Origin: Streptomyces mangrovi
Lineage (GTDB): Bacteria > Actinomycetota > Actinomycetes > Streptomycetales > Streptomycetaceae
DNA: 64,000 nucleotides
Assembly (NCBI RefSeq): GCF_900114215.1
Contig: NZ_FOSG01000009.1
Coordinates: forward strand, 186,001-250,000
Direction of reading: 5' to 3'
The notes beneath the pieces are model-generated. The model ran no database searches and had not been told where the DNA came from. It saw nothing but the letters and a program-made list of their open reading frames with translations. Shown here piece after piece: positions 37,638 through 47,484 of the stretch (within the stretch, counting starts at the first letter, position 1; each line of letters opens with the position of its first letter). A program made the position numbers and the translations under genes.

Positions 37638-39542
37638 TCAGTCGGCCGAGAGCGACCAGCCGTCGGCCGTGACACGGCCGGCGTCCCGGCGCCGCGAGCC
37701 GTCGAACACCGCGCGCCCGCCGTCCTCGATCCGGACGCCGTCGACGTACGCGCCGCGCCCCACGTAGCGGGCGTCGGTGGTGTACCGCCAGCGCAGCCGC
37801 ACCGCCCGGCCGCTCCAGGCGCCCAGGTCCGCCAGAGCCCGGTGCCAGACCCGCCCGGAGAAGCCGTGCAGCGCCCCTTCCGGACGCCGCACCGGGGCCT
37901 GGCCGGGGCGGGAGGTGGTGAACGGCACCGGCTCCCATGTGCCGCCGCCGTCGCCGGACGCCTCCAGACGCAGGACGTCGAAGGCGCGCTCGGTGTCCCA
38001 CCACACCGAGAAGCTCAGCCGGGCACCCGTAGCGCCGCCCGCGCCGCCCGCGCCGTCCTCCGCTCCACCGCCCCCGTCGCTCCCGCCGAGAGTCACCTCG
38101 GGCAGGGCGAGCACGGCCGAGGCGCCGCTCGCCATCCCCGAGAACCAGGCCGCGCGTCCTTCGGCGGGGCGCACCGGCACGGCCCGGGCCAGGCAGGTGG
38201 CCGCCGCCACGCGCGGCGCGCTGCCGGAGCGCCAGGTGCGCACCGGGTGGACGGAGTTGCCCAGCAGCACCAGGAAGGTGTCGGTGGTCGGATCCAGCAC
38301 CAGGCAGGTGCCCGTGAAGCCGGTGTGCCCGGCGGTGCGGGGGGTCGCCATGGCGCCCATGAACCAGTGCTGGTACAGCTCGAAACCCAGACCGTGCTCG
38401 TCGCCGGGGAAGGCGGTGTTGAAGTCGCGGAAGAGCAGATCCACCGACTCCGGCTCCAGGACGCGGGCGCCGCCGTACGCGCCGCCGTTCAGCAGCGCGC
38501 GGCACAGCACGGCCAGGTCCCAGGCGCGGGAGAAGACCCCGGCGTGGCCGGCCACACCGCCGAAGGCGTACGCGTTCTCGTCGTGGACCTCACCGTGCAC
38601 CATGCCCCGGTCCAGGCCCGACCAGGGGCGGCGGGCGTCCTCGGTGGCGGCGATGCGCGGCTTCCAGGAGGCGGGCGGGTTGTAGCGGGTCCACCGCATG
38701 CCCAGCGGTTCGGTGACGTCCTCGCGCAGCAGCGTGTCCAGCCCCTTGCCGGTGACCCGCTCCAGTACGAGCTGAAGGGTGATCAGATTGAGGTCGGAGT
38801 AGCGGTAGACCGTGCCCGGCGGGTCCAGGGGCTCCTCCCGCCACAGCCGCCGCAGCCGGTCCTCCCGGGTGGGCTCGGCGTACAGCGGGAGCCAGGCGGC
38901 CAGCCCGGAGGTGTGGGTGAGCAGATGCAGCAGGGTGATCTTGTCCTTGCCCGCCGCGCCGAACTCCGGCAGGTAGGAGGCGACCCTGCCCTCCAGCTCC
39001 AGGGCGCCGCGCTCCATCTGCCGCACGGCCAGGATCGCGGTGAACAGCTTGGAGACGGAGGCCAGGTCGTAGACGGTCTCCGGGGTGGCGGGGACCTGTT
39101 CGCCGGCGGGGAGTTCCACGCCGGTGCCGGTGGCCTCGTCGTAGGCCGAGTAGCGCACCGCGTGGCCGATGGCCTCGTGGAGGGCGACGGTGCCGCCGCG
39201 TCCGGCCAGCAGGACCGCGCCCGCGTACCAGGGGTGCTCGGGGGAGGGGCCCAGGAAGGCCCGCGCGTCCTCCACCAGATGCCGCAGGTGCGGCTCCAGC
39301 AGTCCGGCACGCCGCGCGGAGCCGCGGCGCAGGACGGGCGCGTGCCCGCCGGCGGCGAGGGCGCGCCCGCCCCGGGCACGGGCCGCCGCCACGGGAGCCG
39401 AGGCCAGGACCAGGCCGCCGCCGAGCGCGAGCGCTCTCAGGCCGAGTTGCCGTCGGCCGATGCCCCCGGCCCCGCCCCCGCCCGCGTCGGGGCCGGAAGC
39501 GGGCGCCGGGCCCGGTGTGCGATCCCGTGCCGAACCTGTCAT
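37638..39542 (-). CDS. exported serine hydrolase (beta-lactamase/DD-peptidase fold)
   Basis: 634 residues from the ATG at 39542, with AAAGGGG upstream. Residues 30-55 (RRQLGLRALALGGGLVLASA) look like a twin-arginine-type or ordinary signal peptide. The hydrolase domain covers about 90-450: SVSK (Ser-X-X-Lys) in VYDLASVSKLFTAIL, YSDL for the YXN-like motif, and HTGFTG for the third motif. Residues 480-630 form a C-terminal beta-rich domain (WWDTERAFDVLRLEASGDGG). It is likely a secreted or lipid-facing esterase or peptidase. Confidence 0.85.
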   Translation of the reverse strand: MTGSARDRTPGPAPASGPDAGGGGAGGIGRRQLGLRALALGGGLVLASAPVAAARARGGRALAAGGHAPVLRRGSARRAGLLEPHLRHLVEDARAFLGPSPEHPWYAGAVLLAGRGGTVALHEAIGHAVRYSAYDEATGTGVELPAGEQVPATPETVYDLASVSKLFTAILAVRQMERGALELEGRVASYLPEFGAAGKDKITLLHLLTHTSGLAAWLPLYAEPTREDRLRRLWREEPLDPPGTVYRYSDLNLITLQLVLERVTGKGLDTLLREDVTEPLGMRWTRYNPPASWKPRIAATEDARRPWSGLDRGMVHGEVHDENAYAFGGVAGHAGVFSRAWDLAVLCRALLNGGAYGGARVLEPESVDLLFRDFNTAFPGDEHGLGFELYQHWFMGAMATPRTAGHTGFTGTCLVLDPTTDTFLVLLGNSVHPVRTWRSGSAPRVAAATCLARAVPVRPAEGRAAWFSGMASGASAVLALPEVTLGGSDGGGGAEDGAGGAGGATGARLSFSVWWDTERAFDVLRLEASGDGGGTWEPVPFTTSRPGQAPVRRPEGALHGFSGRVWHRALADLGAWSGRAVRLRWRYTTDARYVGRGAYVDGVRIEDGGRAVFDGSRRRDAGRVTADGWSLSAD

Positions 39543-39664
39543 GCCGCGCCCCTTTGGGAAAGAATCTTTCAGCGGATCGGGAGAACGCTGGAACCTTCTT
39601 CCCGGGCGTGCCGTCCGTCAACCCCCGCGGCATGGCGGACGGGCTTTCCGGGCGGGCCGCCCGC

Positions 39665-39988
39665 CTAACGGAGCACCACGCAGCCGCGCCGCTCCAGCTC
39701 CCCCACCAGCCCCGGATCGACCACCGTCCCGTTCCAGCGCAGATCCAGCTTCTCCAGCGCGGGCAGCTCCCGCCCCAGCCAGGGCGGCACCGTGCGCAGC
39801 CGGTTGTCGTGGAGGTGGAGGCAGCCGTCCAGGCCTGTCAGCTCCCCGACCTCCTCGGGCGGGGAGGTGAGCGCGTTGTGGCCGAGGTCGAGGGTGCGCA
39901 GGCGCCGCAGTCGGCCGATTCGCGGCGGGAGGTCGGTGAGCGCGTTGTCCGCGAGGATCAGCACCCGTGTCTCACGGCGCTCCCACAC
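39665..39988 (-). CDS. short leucine-rich repeat protein
   Basis: 107 residues from the GTG at 39988; the frame is open about ten residues further upstream to a stop at 40020, adding LTRVPEQ, which also fits an LRR. At least four LRR units of about 23 residues are visible: LILADNALTDLPPRIGRL, LDLGHNALTSPPEEVGEL, LHLHDNRLRTVPPWLG and LDLRWNG. There is no good ribosome site, so it could be the 3' end of a longer lost gene. It lies just downstream of the terpene synthase remnant. Confidence 0.65.
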   Translation of the reverse strand: MWERRETRVLILADNALTDLPPRIGRLRRLRTLDLGHNALTSPPEEVGELTGLDGCLHLHDNRLRTVPPWLGRELPALEKLDLRWNGTVVDPGLVGELERRGCVVLR

Positions 39989-40567
39989 CTGTTCGGGAAC
40001 GCGGGTCAGGCTCGCGCGTCAGAGGCCGACCGTCGTCCCGCCGTCCGTCAGCCCCGTCGCATCCGTCATGACCGCACCGTATCCGCCGTCCCGGCCCCGC
40101 ACTCCGGCGCAGCCGCCCCCGGCGGGCGGGTCCACGGGCGCAGGCGCCCGCCGCTGACGGCGGCGACCCCGGCGTCGTCGTGGCGCCGGCTCTCCAGGGA
40201 CCAGTCGAGGTTGCCGCGCATCACGTTGCGCACGCCGTCGACGTAGTCCTCCACACGAGCCCGTGTCTCCCCGGGCGCACCCGCGGCCTCCAGCAGGCCG
40301 GGCAGGCGCGCGGCGAGCTCCCGGAAACGGGCGACCCGCCCTTGGACAAAGGCAGTTGCCGGTCAAGAGCGCCGGGGACACTCCGTGCTCCCCCGGCACG
40401 GGGAGTGCGTGCGGGTGGCGTCGAGCGTCACTACCCGAAACGGTGCTCCTCCGGAAGGGAAATCGGTCAAGAGCACCGCATCCGGTTCACACCGGCGTAC
40501 GCTCTCCACCACCTGCCGCGGGAGTGGTGAAGCGGCAGCCGTGGCGGCGGACGAAGAGCAGGGGCGC
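39989..40567. other. degraded region with a terpene synthase remnant
   Basis: 579 bases between the LRR gene and the LAL remnant. Apart from the terpene synthase fragment (40066-40362), no gene is supported. The area between two gene remnants looks like a site of past deletion. Confidence 0.5.
40066..40362 (-). pseudogene. C-terminal remnant of a class I terpene synthase
   Basis: The open frame from the stop at 40363-40365 to 40066 encodes 98 residues. The part RVARFRELAARLPGLLEAAG then YVDGVRNVMRGNLDWSLESR matches the last helices of bacterial sesquiterpene cyclases, where (W/M)XXGNLXWSXXTXRY is typical. The aspartate-rich and NSE metal motifs, about 250 residues upstream in intact enzymes, are absent. 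There is no start codon with a ribosome site near 40362. The tail after SRRHD is Pro/Gly-rich. It is read as a decayed 3' fragment. Confidence 0.7.
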
Positions 40568-41347
40568 ATGCAGCGGGCGATGTTCGAGAGGGAGGCCGGA
40601 CCGGGGACGCCGGACGACGCGCCGGCCGGCCCGGCCGCGGACGCCGCCGCACGCGGCCGCACCGTACCGTCGGCGCGCGGCGGCGAGCGGGGCAGGGGTG
40701 CGCCCTTCCACGCCGTCCCGCGGCCCGGCCCCGGCCGGGACGGCGGACTCGTCGAACACCTGGAACACCTGGAACGCCTGGAACACCTGGGAGCCCCCGC
40801 CGTACGGCTGGCCTGGGCCGCCGCGGTGCTCGACACCGAGGCTGCCCCCTCGCTCGCCGCGGACGTCGCCGCCCTGGGGCCGGGGGAGGCGGCCGAGGCC
40901 CGTGCCCGGCTGGCCGCCGCCCGCGTCCTCACCGGCGGTGGGGAGGGGCGGCCGCTGCGCTTCTCCCACCCGCTGACCGCCACCGCCGTCCACCGGTCCA
41001 TCCCGCCCGCCCTGCGCGTCGCCCTCCACGGCCAGGCCGCCGCGGTCGTCGCGGGCGCGGGGTACGGCCCCACGGCCGCCGCGCGCCATCTGCTGGAGGT
41101 CCACCCCGAGGGCGACCCGGCCGTCGTCGCCACCCTGCGCGAGGCCGCCGCCGAGTACCTGAGCGCCGGAGCGCCCGAGGCGGCCCGGCGATGCCTGGAA
41201 CGCGCCCTGCGCGAGCCGCCGGGGCCGAGGGAGAGGGCCGCCGTCCTCCACGAGCTGGGCCGCTCCGCCCTCCCCGCCCGGTCCGCCGCCGCCACTGCCG
41301 CCGGCCGTCCGTGGGCCGCCCCGGTGCGGGCCCTCGGACGGCGGTAG
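40568..41347 (+). pseudogene. internal fragment of a LAL (large ATP-binding LuxR) regulator
   Basis: 259 residues from the ATG at 40568. Residues 60-250 match the region after the ATPase core of LAL regulators: LGAPAVRLAWAAAVLDTEAA, LRFSHPLTATAVHRSIPPAL, AARHLLEVHPEGDPAVV and RRCLERALREPPGPRERA. The Walker A and B part is missing upstream and the LuxR helix-turn-helix downstream, so the protein could not work as a regulator. An (EHL)4-like repeat marks the left junction. Expression as a small protein cannot be excluded. Confidence 0.65.
40754..40789 (+). repeat. four tandem 9-bp repeats inside the LAL remnant
   Basis: GAACACCTG is repeated four times (third copy GAACGCCTG), encoding EHLEHLERLEHL. 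It lies at the point where similarity to LAL regulators begins. Confidence 0.75.
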
Positions 41348-41489
41348 GACGTCCGCCGGACCCCGGTGGCTCCGGCGGCTCCGGCGAGGCGGCCGGCGGC
41401 GAGGAGGGGGCGGAAGGCCCGCCTCACCGCCGTGCGGGAGGGGCGCGGGCCGAAGCCCTGCCGTGGTACCGGGCCCGTACCATGGCCGC

Positions 41490-41987
41490 ATGTCCTTTCT
41501 CCGCCGCCGCAGTGCCGCCACACCCGCCGGACCCGACTTCGACGTGCTGGCCATGGACCCGGGGGACTGGCCGGGCAACCTCGGGGCCGGGCTGCTGCCC
41601 GCGCCGGACGGAAGCTGCCAGGGCGTCTTCCTGCGCTACGACCTGTTCGGCGGACGCGGGCCGGCCATGGTCATCGGGAACCTGCCGGAGGGCTCCCCGG
41701 CCCGCGAGACGGCCGAGGGGCAGATCCCGTTCGAGGTCGCGCAGTTGCTCGCGGCGCTGGAGAACGACGAGGAGGTCACCGTCACCGGGACGGAGGAGAG
41801 TCCGGTGATGCTGGACGACAACCTCCTGATCGTGCGGCGGATCATCTGCTCGGAGAGCCGGATCTCCTGCGTCCAGTTCGACCGCAGCGACGGTGTGCTG
41901 GTCACCATCGCCAGCTGGGACCGGCCGATCACCGAGGACCTCTACCAGCTGCTGAAGCCGCTGCCCGCGGAGCTGTTCCAGCGCTGA
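41490..41987 (+). CDS. conserved hypothetical protein
   Basis: 165 residues from the ATG at 41490 (MSFLRRRSAATPAGPDFDVL). TACCAT at 41478-41483 would place transcription start on the ATG, so the mRNA may be leaderless. The sequence is acidic and soluble, with FLRYDLFGGRGPAMVIGNLP and LLIVRRIICSESRISCVQFD. No catalytic motif or family function is recognised. Followed by a very strong hairpin. Confidence 0.7.
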   Translation: MSFLRRRSAATPAGPDFDVLAMDPGDWPGNLGAGLLPAPDGSCQGVFLRYDLFGGRGPAMVIGNLPEGSPARETAEGQIPFEVAQLLAALENDEEVTVTGTEESPVMLDDNLLIVRRIICSESRISCVQFDRSDGVLVTIASWDRPITEDLYQLLKPLPAELFQR

Positions 41988-42023
41988 CGCACCGGCGGCG
42001 CGGACGGCCGGGGGCATGAGGGA

Positions 42024-42069
42024 CACGGAAAGGGGAGGGGCGCTGCGAAGCGCCCCTCCCCTTTCCGTG
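42024..42069. terminator. 21-bp perfect hairpin with GCGA tetraloop
   Basis: Arms 42024-42044 and 42049-42069 match perfectly around GCGA, a GNRA tetraloop. Located between convergent genes, it can serve as a bidirectional terminator. On the minus strand the arm starts 18 bases after the amidase stop. Confidence 0.85.
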
Positions 42070-42086
42070 CGCTCGCCGGCGTCACC

Positions 42087-44090
42087 TCACCGCCGGGCGG
42101 GCCGCACCGTGACGTCGGCGGCCTTGACGAAGGCCACCCGGTGCCCGAGCTGGATCTGGTAGTACTCCTCCTCGCCGCGGACCACCACGTGGTTCGCGGG
42201 GTCGAAGGTCTTGGCGTAGTAGTACTCGCCCTTCGTCCGCAGCCCCAGCGCGTACGTCTGGCCCGCCTCCACCGTGTACGGCAGCGGCGAGATCGCCTGG
42301 GCCGGGATCCCCTCGGGGTAGGCGGAGGCCTCCGGATAGGCGCGGCCGTAGACGGGCACCGGCCCCGCGCCCTCCTTCGGGGTGACGACCAGGCCGCGGG
42401 AGGGTACCGCGGTCGGGGCGCCGGCGGGGTTGTGGAACCACGCCTTCTGCCCGAGGTACCAGATCGCCGTCCACTCGCCCCGGCGCTCGGCCACCGCGTA
42501 CCGCTGGCCGGTCGAGGCGCGGGCGCCGGTGTCGTTGACACCGGTGGTGGAGTCAGCGCCGCCCGGCCGCAGCCCGGCGTCCTTCACCAGCGGCGCGTCG
42601 GCGCTCGGCCCGGTGTGCAGCCGCACCGCGCCCGAACCGTGCGGCGGGCAGGGCTGCCCGGAGGCGTCGCAGCGGGTGTAGAGGGGCTTGTGCTCGTCGT
42701 AGTCGGGCCGGATGGTCACCAGCTCCGAGCCCGGCCCGGCCGTGGGGTGGAAGGGCGCGCCCAGCAGCGTGAAGTAGTGCTGCCAGTCCCAGTACGGCCC
42801 CGGATCGGTGTGCATCCCGGGGATGTGGGCGGACGTCACGCCCGGCACGTTGTCGTGCCCGATGATGTGCTGCCGGTCCAGCGGGATGTCGTACCGGTGG
42901 GCCAGGTACCGCACCAGCCGCGCCGAGGTGCGGTACATCGCCTCGGTGTACCAGGCGTCGGGGGCGGTCAGGAAGCCCTCGTGCTCCAGGCCGACCGACT
43001 TGGCGTTGACGTACCAGTTGCCCGCGTGCCAGCCCACGTCCTGGGTGGGGACGTGCTGGGCGATGTGGCCGTCAAGGGCGCGCAGCGAGTAGTGCCAGGA
43101 GACGTACTTCGGGTTCTGTACCAGGCTCAGGGTGGTGTCCCAGGTCGCCTCGGTGTCGTGCACCACGATGTAGTCGATCTTCTGCGACGCGGGGCGGTCG
43201 GCCTTGTCGTGGTTGCCGTAGTTCGGCGAGCCGTCGGGGTTGGCGTACTCCTCGTACGGCGCCGGGATCCACTCGCACGAGACGGACTTCGGGCACTCCA
43301 CACGCCCGTCGCGCGCCGGGGACGCCGGGCGCAGCCCCGGGCCGTCCAGCTGGGCGGTCCTCGGGGCCAGGTCCGGGTCGCCCTCCAGCACCACGCGCTG
43401 TCCGGAGTCGGTGGTGCGCCGCTGGCCCTTACGGATCACGTCGAAGACCTCGTCGGCGAAGACCCCGGCCGCCCGCGCGTTCCCGGAGCCCGGGTAGCGC
43501 GCCACGGCCCCGTACCACTGGGCGGGGTCGTCGCTCGGCGGAAGCCCCAGCTCCCGCTGGGCGGCGGCCAGCAGCGCCGCACCGCCGGCGACGTTGGCCG
43601 CCGGATCCCGCCGTAGCTCCTCCTCGTCCAACCCGGTCAGCTCGGCCGCCCGCTCCAGGGTGCGCAGCCGGCCGGGCAGGTCGGCGGGATCGGGCAGCGC
43701 GTCGGCGACTCGCCTGGTTTCGCGGGCGGTGTCGCCGCGGGCGTCCTCCGCGCCGTGGCTGTGGTGGGGATCCTCGGCCAGGGCGGTGCGCGCGTCGGTC
43801 AGGTGCATGGGACCGTAACCGCCCGAGACGCTGGGGGCACCGCGGTGGCCGTCCCAGCGGGACTGCAGGTACGACACCCCCAGCAACACGCTCTCGGGTA
43901 CCTGGTAGCGGTCGGCGGCGCGGGCGAACGCCTCCTGCAGCGAATCCGGCTCCCGCCCGCCGGCGTCGGCGGTGGCCGGGAGGAGGGGCAGCAGCAGGGC
44001 GGCGACCGAGGCCGCGGTGAGCACCCGCAGCCGCCGGCGGACGAAACCGCGCGAGGGCGCCTGCGGATGGGCGGGGACGGGTCCTGGCAA
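42087..44090 (-). CDS. secreted N-acetylmuramoyl-L-alanine amidase (Amidase_2/PGRP)
   Basis: 667 residues from the TTG at 44090, five bases after AGGAGG. Residues 15-45 form a signal peptide: FVRRRLRVLTAASVAALLLP then ATADA. Residues 50-250 resemble a lysozyme-like helical region (YQVPESVLLGVSYLQSRWDG). The amidase domain is about 300-440: DYIVVHDTEATWDTTLS, SWHYSLRALDGHIAQHV, VGLEHEGF and IIGHDNVPG supply the zinc ligands. Residues 480-660 are SH3-like. It cleaves peptide stems from glycan in the cell wall. The combined architecture is common in Streptomyces. Confidence 0.9.
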   Translation of the reverse strand: MPGPVPAHPQAPSRGFVRRRLRVLTAASVAALLLPLLPATADAGGREPDSLQEAFARAADRYQVPESVLLGVSYLQSRWDGHRGAPSVSGGYGPMHLTDARTALAEDPHHSHGAEDARGDTARETRRVADALPDPADLPGRLRTLERAAELTGLDEEELRRDPAANVAGGAALLAAAQRELGLPPSDDPAQWYGAVARYPGSGNARAAGVFADEVFDVIRKGQRRTTDSGQRVVLEGDPDLAPRTAQLDGPGLRPASPARDGRVECPKSVSCEWIPAPYEEYANPDGSPNYGNHDKADRPASQKIDYIVVHDTEATWDTTLSLVQNPKYVSWHYSLRALDGHIAQHVPTQDVGWHAGNWYVNAKSVGLEHEGFLTAPDAWYTEAMYRTSARLVRYLAHRYDIPLDRQHIIGHDNVPGVTSAHIPGMHTDPGPYWDWQHYFTLLGAPFHPTAGPGSELVTIRPDYDEHKPLYTRCDASGQPCPPHGSGAVRLHTGPSADAPLVKDAGLRPGGADSTTGVNDTGARASTGQRYAVAERRGEWTAIWYLGQKAWFHNPAGAPTAVPSRGLVVTPKEGAGPVPVYGRAYPEASAYPEGIPAQAISPLPYTVEAGQTYALGLRTKGEYYYAKTFDPANHVVVRGEEEYYQIQLGHRVAFVKAADVTVRPARR

Positions 44091-44374
44091 GACGGCCTCC
44101 TGAGGGGTACGCCGCGTCCGAGCGGCACGGGACTGCCCACAGGGGTATCGGTCGGCCGACGATCCGTCAACGACCGCGAGGCAAGCGATCGCTGGCGGGT
44201 TTCCCCACGTCAGAGGCCATACGGGGGAGTCTTCACCCTGAGGCGGGCCCGGACCTGCGCGGCGTCACAGGTCCAGCCCGGTGACGCTCCGCCCCCTCAC
44301 AGCGACCTCACAGCCCCGGACTTCCCCTGACCGGCCCCGGCCCCGACCCGCGCGGCACCGCGCGGGCCGGTCCG

Positions 44375-45499
44375 TCAGCGGGTGCCCACCGCCGCCCGCA
44401 CCGCGCGCCGGGCCATCGCGCAGTCGTCGTGCAGACGGCGCAGCAGCAGCCGCTGCTCCTCGCCGGCACTCAGCAGACCGGTACGGTCGCAGCCCGGGGC
44501 CGGCCCCGGATCCCGCATGGCGCGCTGCACGGCCGTCTCGCAGGCACGGACCTCCCGGGTGAGGACGAGCAGCAGATTCACCAGGAAGGCGTCCCGCGCG
44601 TCGCGGCCCCCGGCCTGGGCGAGCCGGCTGATCCGGCGACGGGCCATCGGGCTGTCGCCCAGCACCGACCACAGGGTGGCCAGGTCGTAGCCCGGCAGGT
44701 ACCAGCCCGCGTGCTCCCAGTCCAGCAGCACCGGGCCGGCCGGGGAGAGCAGCATGTTCGCCGGCAGGGCGTCACCGTGGCAGAACTGCGCGCGGCCGCC
44801 GCCGCGCGCCAGACCGTGGAGCAGCTTGCCCAGATCGCCCAGGTCGCGGTCCGTCAGCAGTCCCAGCCCGTGGTAGCGGGCGATCCGCACACCGTAGTCG
44901 ACCGGAGCCCCGAAACGGCCCGCGGGCGGCTGCCAGGCGTTCACCCGGCACACCGCGCCCAGCACCGCGCGCAGATCGGCCGGCGACGGGGGCTCCAGCG
45001 GATGCCGCTGGAGCGCCATCGGACGGCCCGGAGCCCGCTCGGCGACCAGGACGCAACCGTCGGGGTCGGCGGCGATGAGCCGGGGTACCCGTACCGGCGG
45101 CCGGTGGCGCACGAAGGTGCGGTAGACCGCTATCTCGTGCCGGAACCGCTCGACCCGCGCGGGCGAGTGGTCCAGCAGGCACTTGGCGACCGCGGTGCCG
45201 CGGCCGACGGTGCCCGCCAGCAGCACCGAACGCCCGCCGCGGCGCAGCACCTGCACCGGCTGGAACTCCGGGCAGACCCGGTGCACCGAGGCGATGGCGG
45301 TGCGCAGCCGCCCGTCCTGCGGGCCGGACGGGGCCGGCCTCCCGGCGGCCGGCGGTCCCCCCGCGCCGGGCGCCCGGCGCGGCCGGGGCAGACCGGCGAC
45401 CGCGGGCGGTGTGCGCACCGGCTCGGGGCGGACCATGCCGTACTGCGGTCGCGGACGCTGCCGGACCGGGGCCGGCACGGGAGACGGTGTTGGATTCAT
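44375..45499 (-). CDS. APH-like phosphotransferase family protein
   Basis: 374 residues from the ATG at 45499. About 60 N-terminal residues are Pro/Arg-rich. The kinase fold follows: [19 protein letters not shown] gives the Lys, [18 protein letters not shown] holds the catalytic HGDXXXXN, and [16 protein letters not shown] the metal-binding Asp. The family phosphorylates antibiotics, sugars or amino alcohols. Nothing here points to a resistance role; a housekeeping small-molecule kinase is as likely. It is divergent from the NsdA-like gene. Confidence 0.85.
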   Translation of the reverse strand: MNPTPSPVPAPVRQRPRPQYGMVRPEPVRTPPAVAGLPRPRRAPGAGGPPAAGRPAPSGPQDGRLRTAIASVHRVCPEFQPVQVLRRGGRSVLLAGTVGRGTAVAKCLLDHSPARVERFRHEIAVYRTFVRHRPPVRVPRLIAADPDGCVLVAERAPGRPMALQRHPLEPPSPADLRAVLGAVCRVNAWQPPAGRFGAPVDYGVRIARYHGLGLLTDRDLGDLGKLLHGLARGGGRAQFCHGDALPANMLLSPAGPVLLDWEHAGWYLPGYDLATLWSVLGDSPMARRRISRLAQAGGRDARDAFLVNLLLVLTREVRACETAVQRAMRDPGPAPGCDRTGLLSAGEEQRLLLRRLHDDCAMARRAVRAAVGTR

Positions 45500-45746
45500 G
45501 GACGAGCCGGATCCCTTCGTGCGCCGACGGATTGCCGCGCCACCCGGCCGGCCGGGGCGTGCCGCACCCTGGGGAATGCGGAGGCCCGTGAGACCGGACG
45601 GGGTGGCGCGTTCCTACAGCACACCCGGACACGGGTGGCACACCATCTGGCGGACCCTGGCGAACCCTGGCGAATGCCCGCGCGCCCCTTCGGGGGCGAT
45701 CGGCGAGGGCTACTGTCGAGGCAGCCGAGAACCTGGGGGCTTCGAC

Positions 45747-47255
45747 GTGACCAAGGGACCCAACACCCGCCTCGCGGACCTGTTCGGCCTCACCGGCTGG
45801 TCCAAGGGCGAACTCGCCCGGCGCGTGAACCGGCAGGCGGCGGCCATGGGCCACCCGCAGCTGGCGACCGACACCTCCCGGGTGAGGCGCTGGATCGACA
45901 TGGGGGAGACCCCGCGCGACCCGGTGCCGAAGGTACTGGCGACCCTGTTCACCGAGCGACTCGGCCGTGTCGTGACCATCGAGGACCTCGGGTTCGGCCG
46001 ATCGGGGCAGGCAGGCGGACGGCAACCCGTCCACGGACTGCCGTGGGCCCCCGAACAGACCGCCGCGGTCCTCACCGAATTCACGGGAATGGACCTCATG
46101 CTCAACCGACGCGGCTTGGTGGGCGCGGGCGCCGCGCTCACCGCAGGACCGGCGCTCAGCAGCGCTCTGTACGACTGGCTCCGGACCGACCCGGCTCCGG
46201 CGGGAGCCCTCCGGCCCGGAGGCCCTCCGCCCGCCGTCCCCGCCTCATCCGACCGCTACGAGGCCGTGCCCGTCGGCTCGGAGGAGGTCAAGTCCCTGGA
46301 GCACTCCGTGGAGGTCTTCCGCGCCTGGGACGCGGCCCGCGGCGGCGGCCTCCAGCGCAAGGCGGTGGTGGGCCAGCTCAACGAGGTGGGCGGCATGCTC
46401 ACCTACCGCCACCCGCAGCACATCCAGCGGCGGCTGTGGGGGGTGGCGGCCAACCTGGCGGTGCTCGCCGGCTGGATGTCCCACGACGTCGGCCTGGAGC
46501 CCACCGCCCAGAAGTACTTCGTCATCGCCGCGCACGCGGCCCGTGAGGGCGGCGACCGGCCCCGCGCCGGGGAGGCCGTCTCCCGGGCCGCGCGCCAGAT
46601 GGTGCACCTGGGCAAACCCGACGAGGCCCTGGACCTGATGAAGCTGGCCAAGGCCGGCTGCGGCGAGGAGACCCTGCCGCGCACCCGCGCGATGCTGCAC
46701 ACCATCGAGGCCTGGGCCCAGGCCTCGATGGGGCGCGGCCAGGCGATGCGGCGCACCCTCGGCCGGGCCGAGGAGCTGTTCGTCTCCGACCGCGGGGACG
46801 TGCCGCCGCCCAGCTGGATGCAGCTGTTCGACGAGGCCGATCTGCACGGGATGCAGGCGCTGGCGTACCGCACCCTGGCCGAGCACGACCCCCCGGCCGC
46901 GAGGACGGCCGAGAAGCACGCCAAGGAGGCGCTGCGGCTGCGGGAGAAGGGCCGCGAGCGGTCCAAGATCCTGGACTACATCTCCCTCGCCTCGGCCTGC
47001 TTCATCGCCGACGACCCCGAGCAGGCGGACCGCTACGCGCGGCTGGCCCTGGTCACCATCGGCAACACCTCCTCCCACCGCACCTGGGACCGGCTGCGGG
47101 AGATGTACCGGCTCACCGGACGGTACGCCGGGTATCCGAAGGTTGAGGACCTGCGCGAGGAGATCGCGCTCACCCTGCCCACGGCCCCCGGGTCCCCCGG
47201 CGCGAAGGCCGCCGTGCCCGCGCCCCGGCTGGCCGGGGGCGGCGCGGCGGTGTAG
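45747..47255 (+). CDS. NsdA-like regulator with TPR-type repeats
   Basis: 502 residues from the GTG at 45747, six bases after GGGGG. The N terminus TRLADLFGLTGWSKGELARR and LATDTSRVRRWIDMGETPRD is an XRE-like helix-turn-helix as in the Streptomyces NsdA family, which represses sporulation and antibiotic genes. LNRRGLVGAGAAL follows near 120. Residues 190-480 are helical TPR-like repeats (AEHDPPAARTAEKHAKEALR, IADDPEQADRYARLALV). The identification is by recall of the family pattern. A 32-bp palindrome ends the gene. Confidence 0.78.
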   Translation: MTKGPNTRLADLFGLTGWSKGELARRVNRQAAAMGHPQLATDTSRVRRWIDMGETPRDPVPKVLATLFTERLGRVVTIEDLGFGRSGQAGGRQPVHGLPWAPEQTAAVLTEFTGMDLMLNRRGLVGAGAALTAGPALSSALYDWLRTDPAPAGALRPGGPPPAVPASSDRYEAVPVGSEEVKSLEHSVEVFRAWDAARGGGLQRKAVVGQLNEVGGMLTYRHPQHIQRRLWGVAANLAVLAGWMSHDVGLEPTAQKYFVIAAHAAREGGDRPRAGEAVSRAARQMVHLGKPDEALDLMKLAKAGCGEETLPRTRAMLHTIEAWAQASMGRGQAMRRTLGRAEELFVSDRGDVPPPSWMQLFDEADLHGMQALAYRTLAEHDPPAARTAEKHAKEALRLREKGRERSKILDYISLASACFIADDPEQADRYARLALVTIGNTSSHRTWDRLREMYRLTGRYAGYPKVEDLREEIALTLPTAPGSPGAKAAVPAPRLAGGGAAV

Positions 47256-47280
47256 CGGCGGACGGGGCCCGGCGGCCCTC

Positions 47281-47312
47281 CGGCCGCGGGACGCCCGGGC
47301 GTCCCGCGGCCG
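47281..47312. terminator. 32-bp perfect palindrome after the NsdA-like gene
   Basis: Positions 47281-47296 and 47297-47312 form an uninterrupted perfect palindrome starting 25 bases after the stop. As RNA it folds into a 14-bp stem with a CCGG loop. It probably terminates transcription. Confidence 0.65.
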
Positions 47313-47484
47313 CCGTTTCGCGCACCGACCGTGCGCGCGGACTCGGCGCGGCGCCGCGGTCCCGGTATCCTTCGGCGGCCGGAGTGACCGCTTTCCGCAC
47401 GCCGCCGGGAACCCGCGGGAGGACCCCGGACGAACGGGGGGCGAACCCGCGGTGACCGGCCGGAACGCCGGAGAGCGGAAATCC

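Noticed and set aside
44091..44374. Cyclic di-AMP riboswitch before the amidase
   Set aside because: Cell-wall hydrolase genes in actinobacteria can have one, but the conserved core and paired stems were not recognisable in this leader.
44375..45499. Aminoglycoside resistance gene
   Set aside because: The kinase motifs are those of the broad APH fold. There is no antibiotic cluster nearby and the Pro-rich N terminus is unlike known resistance enzymes.
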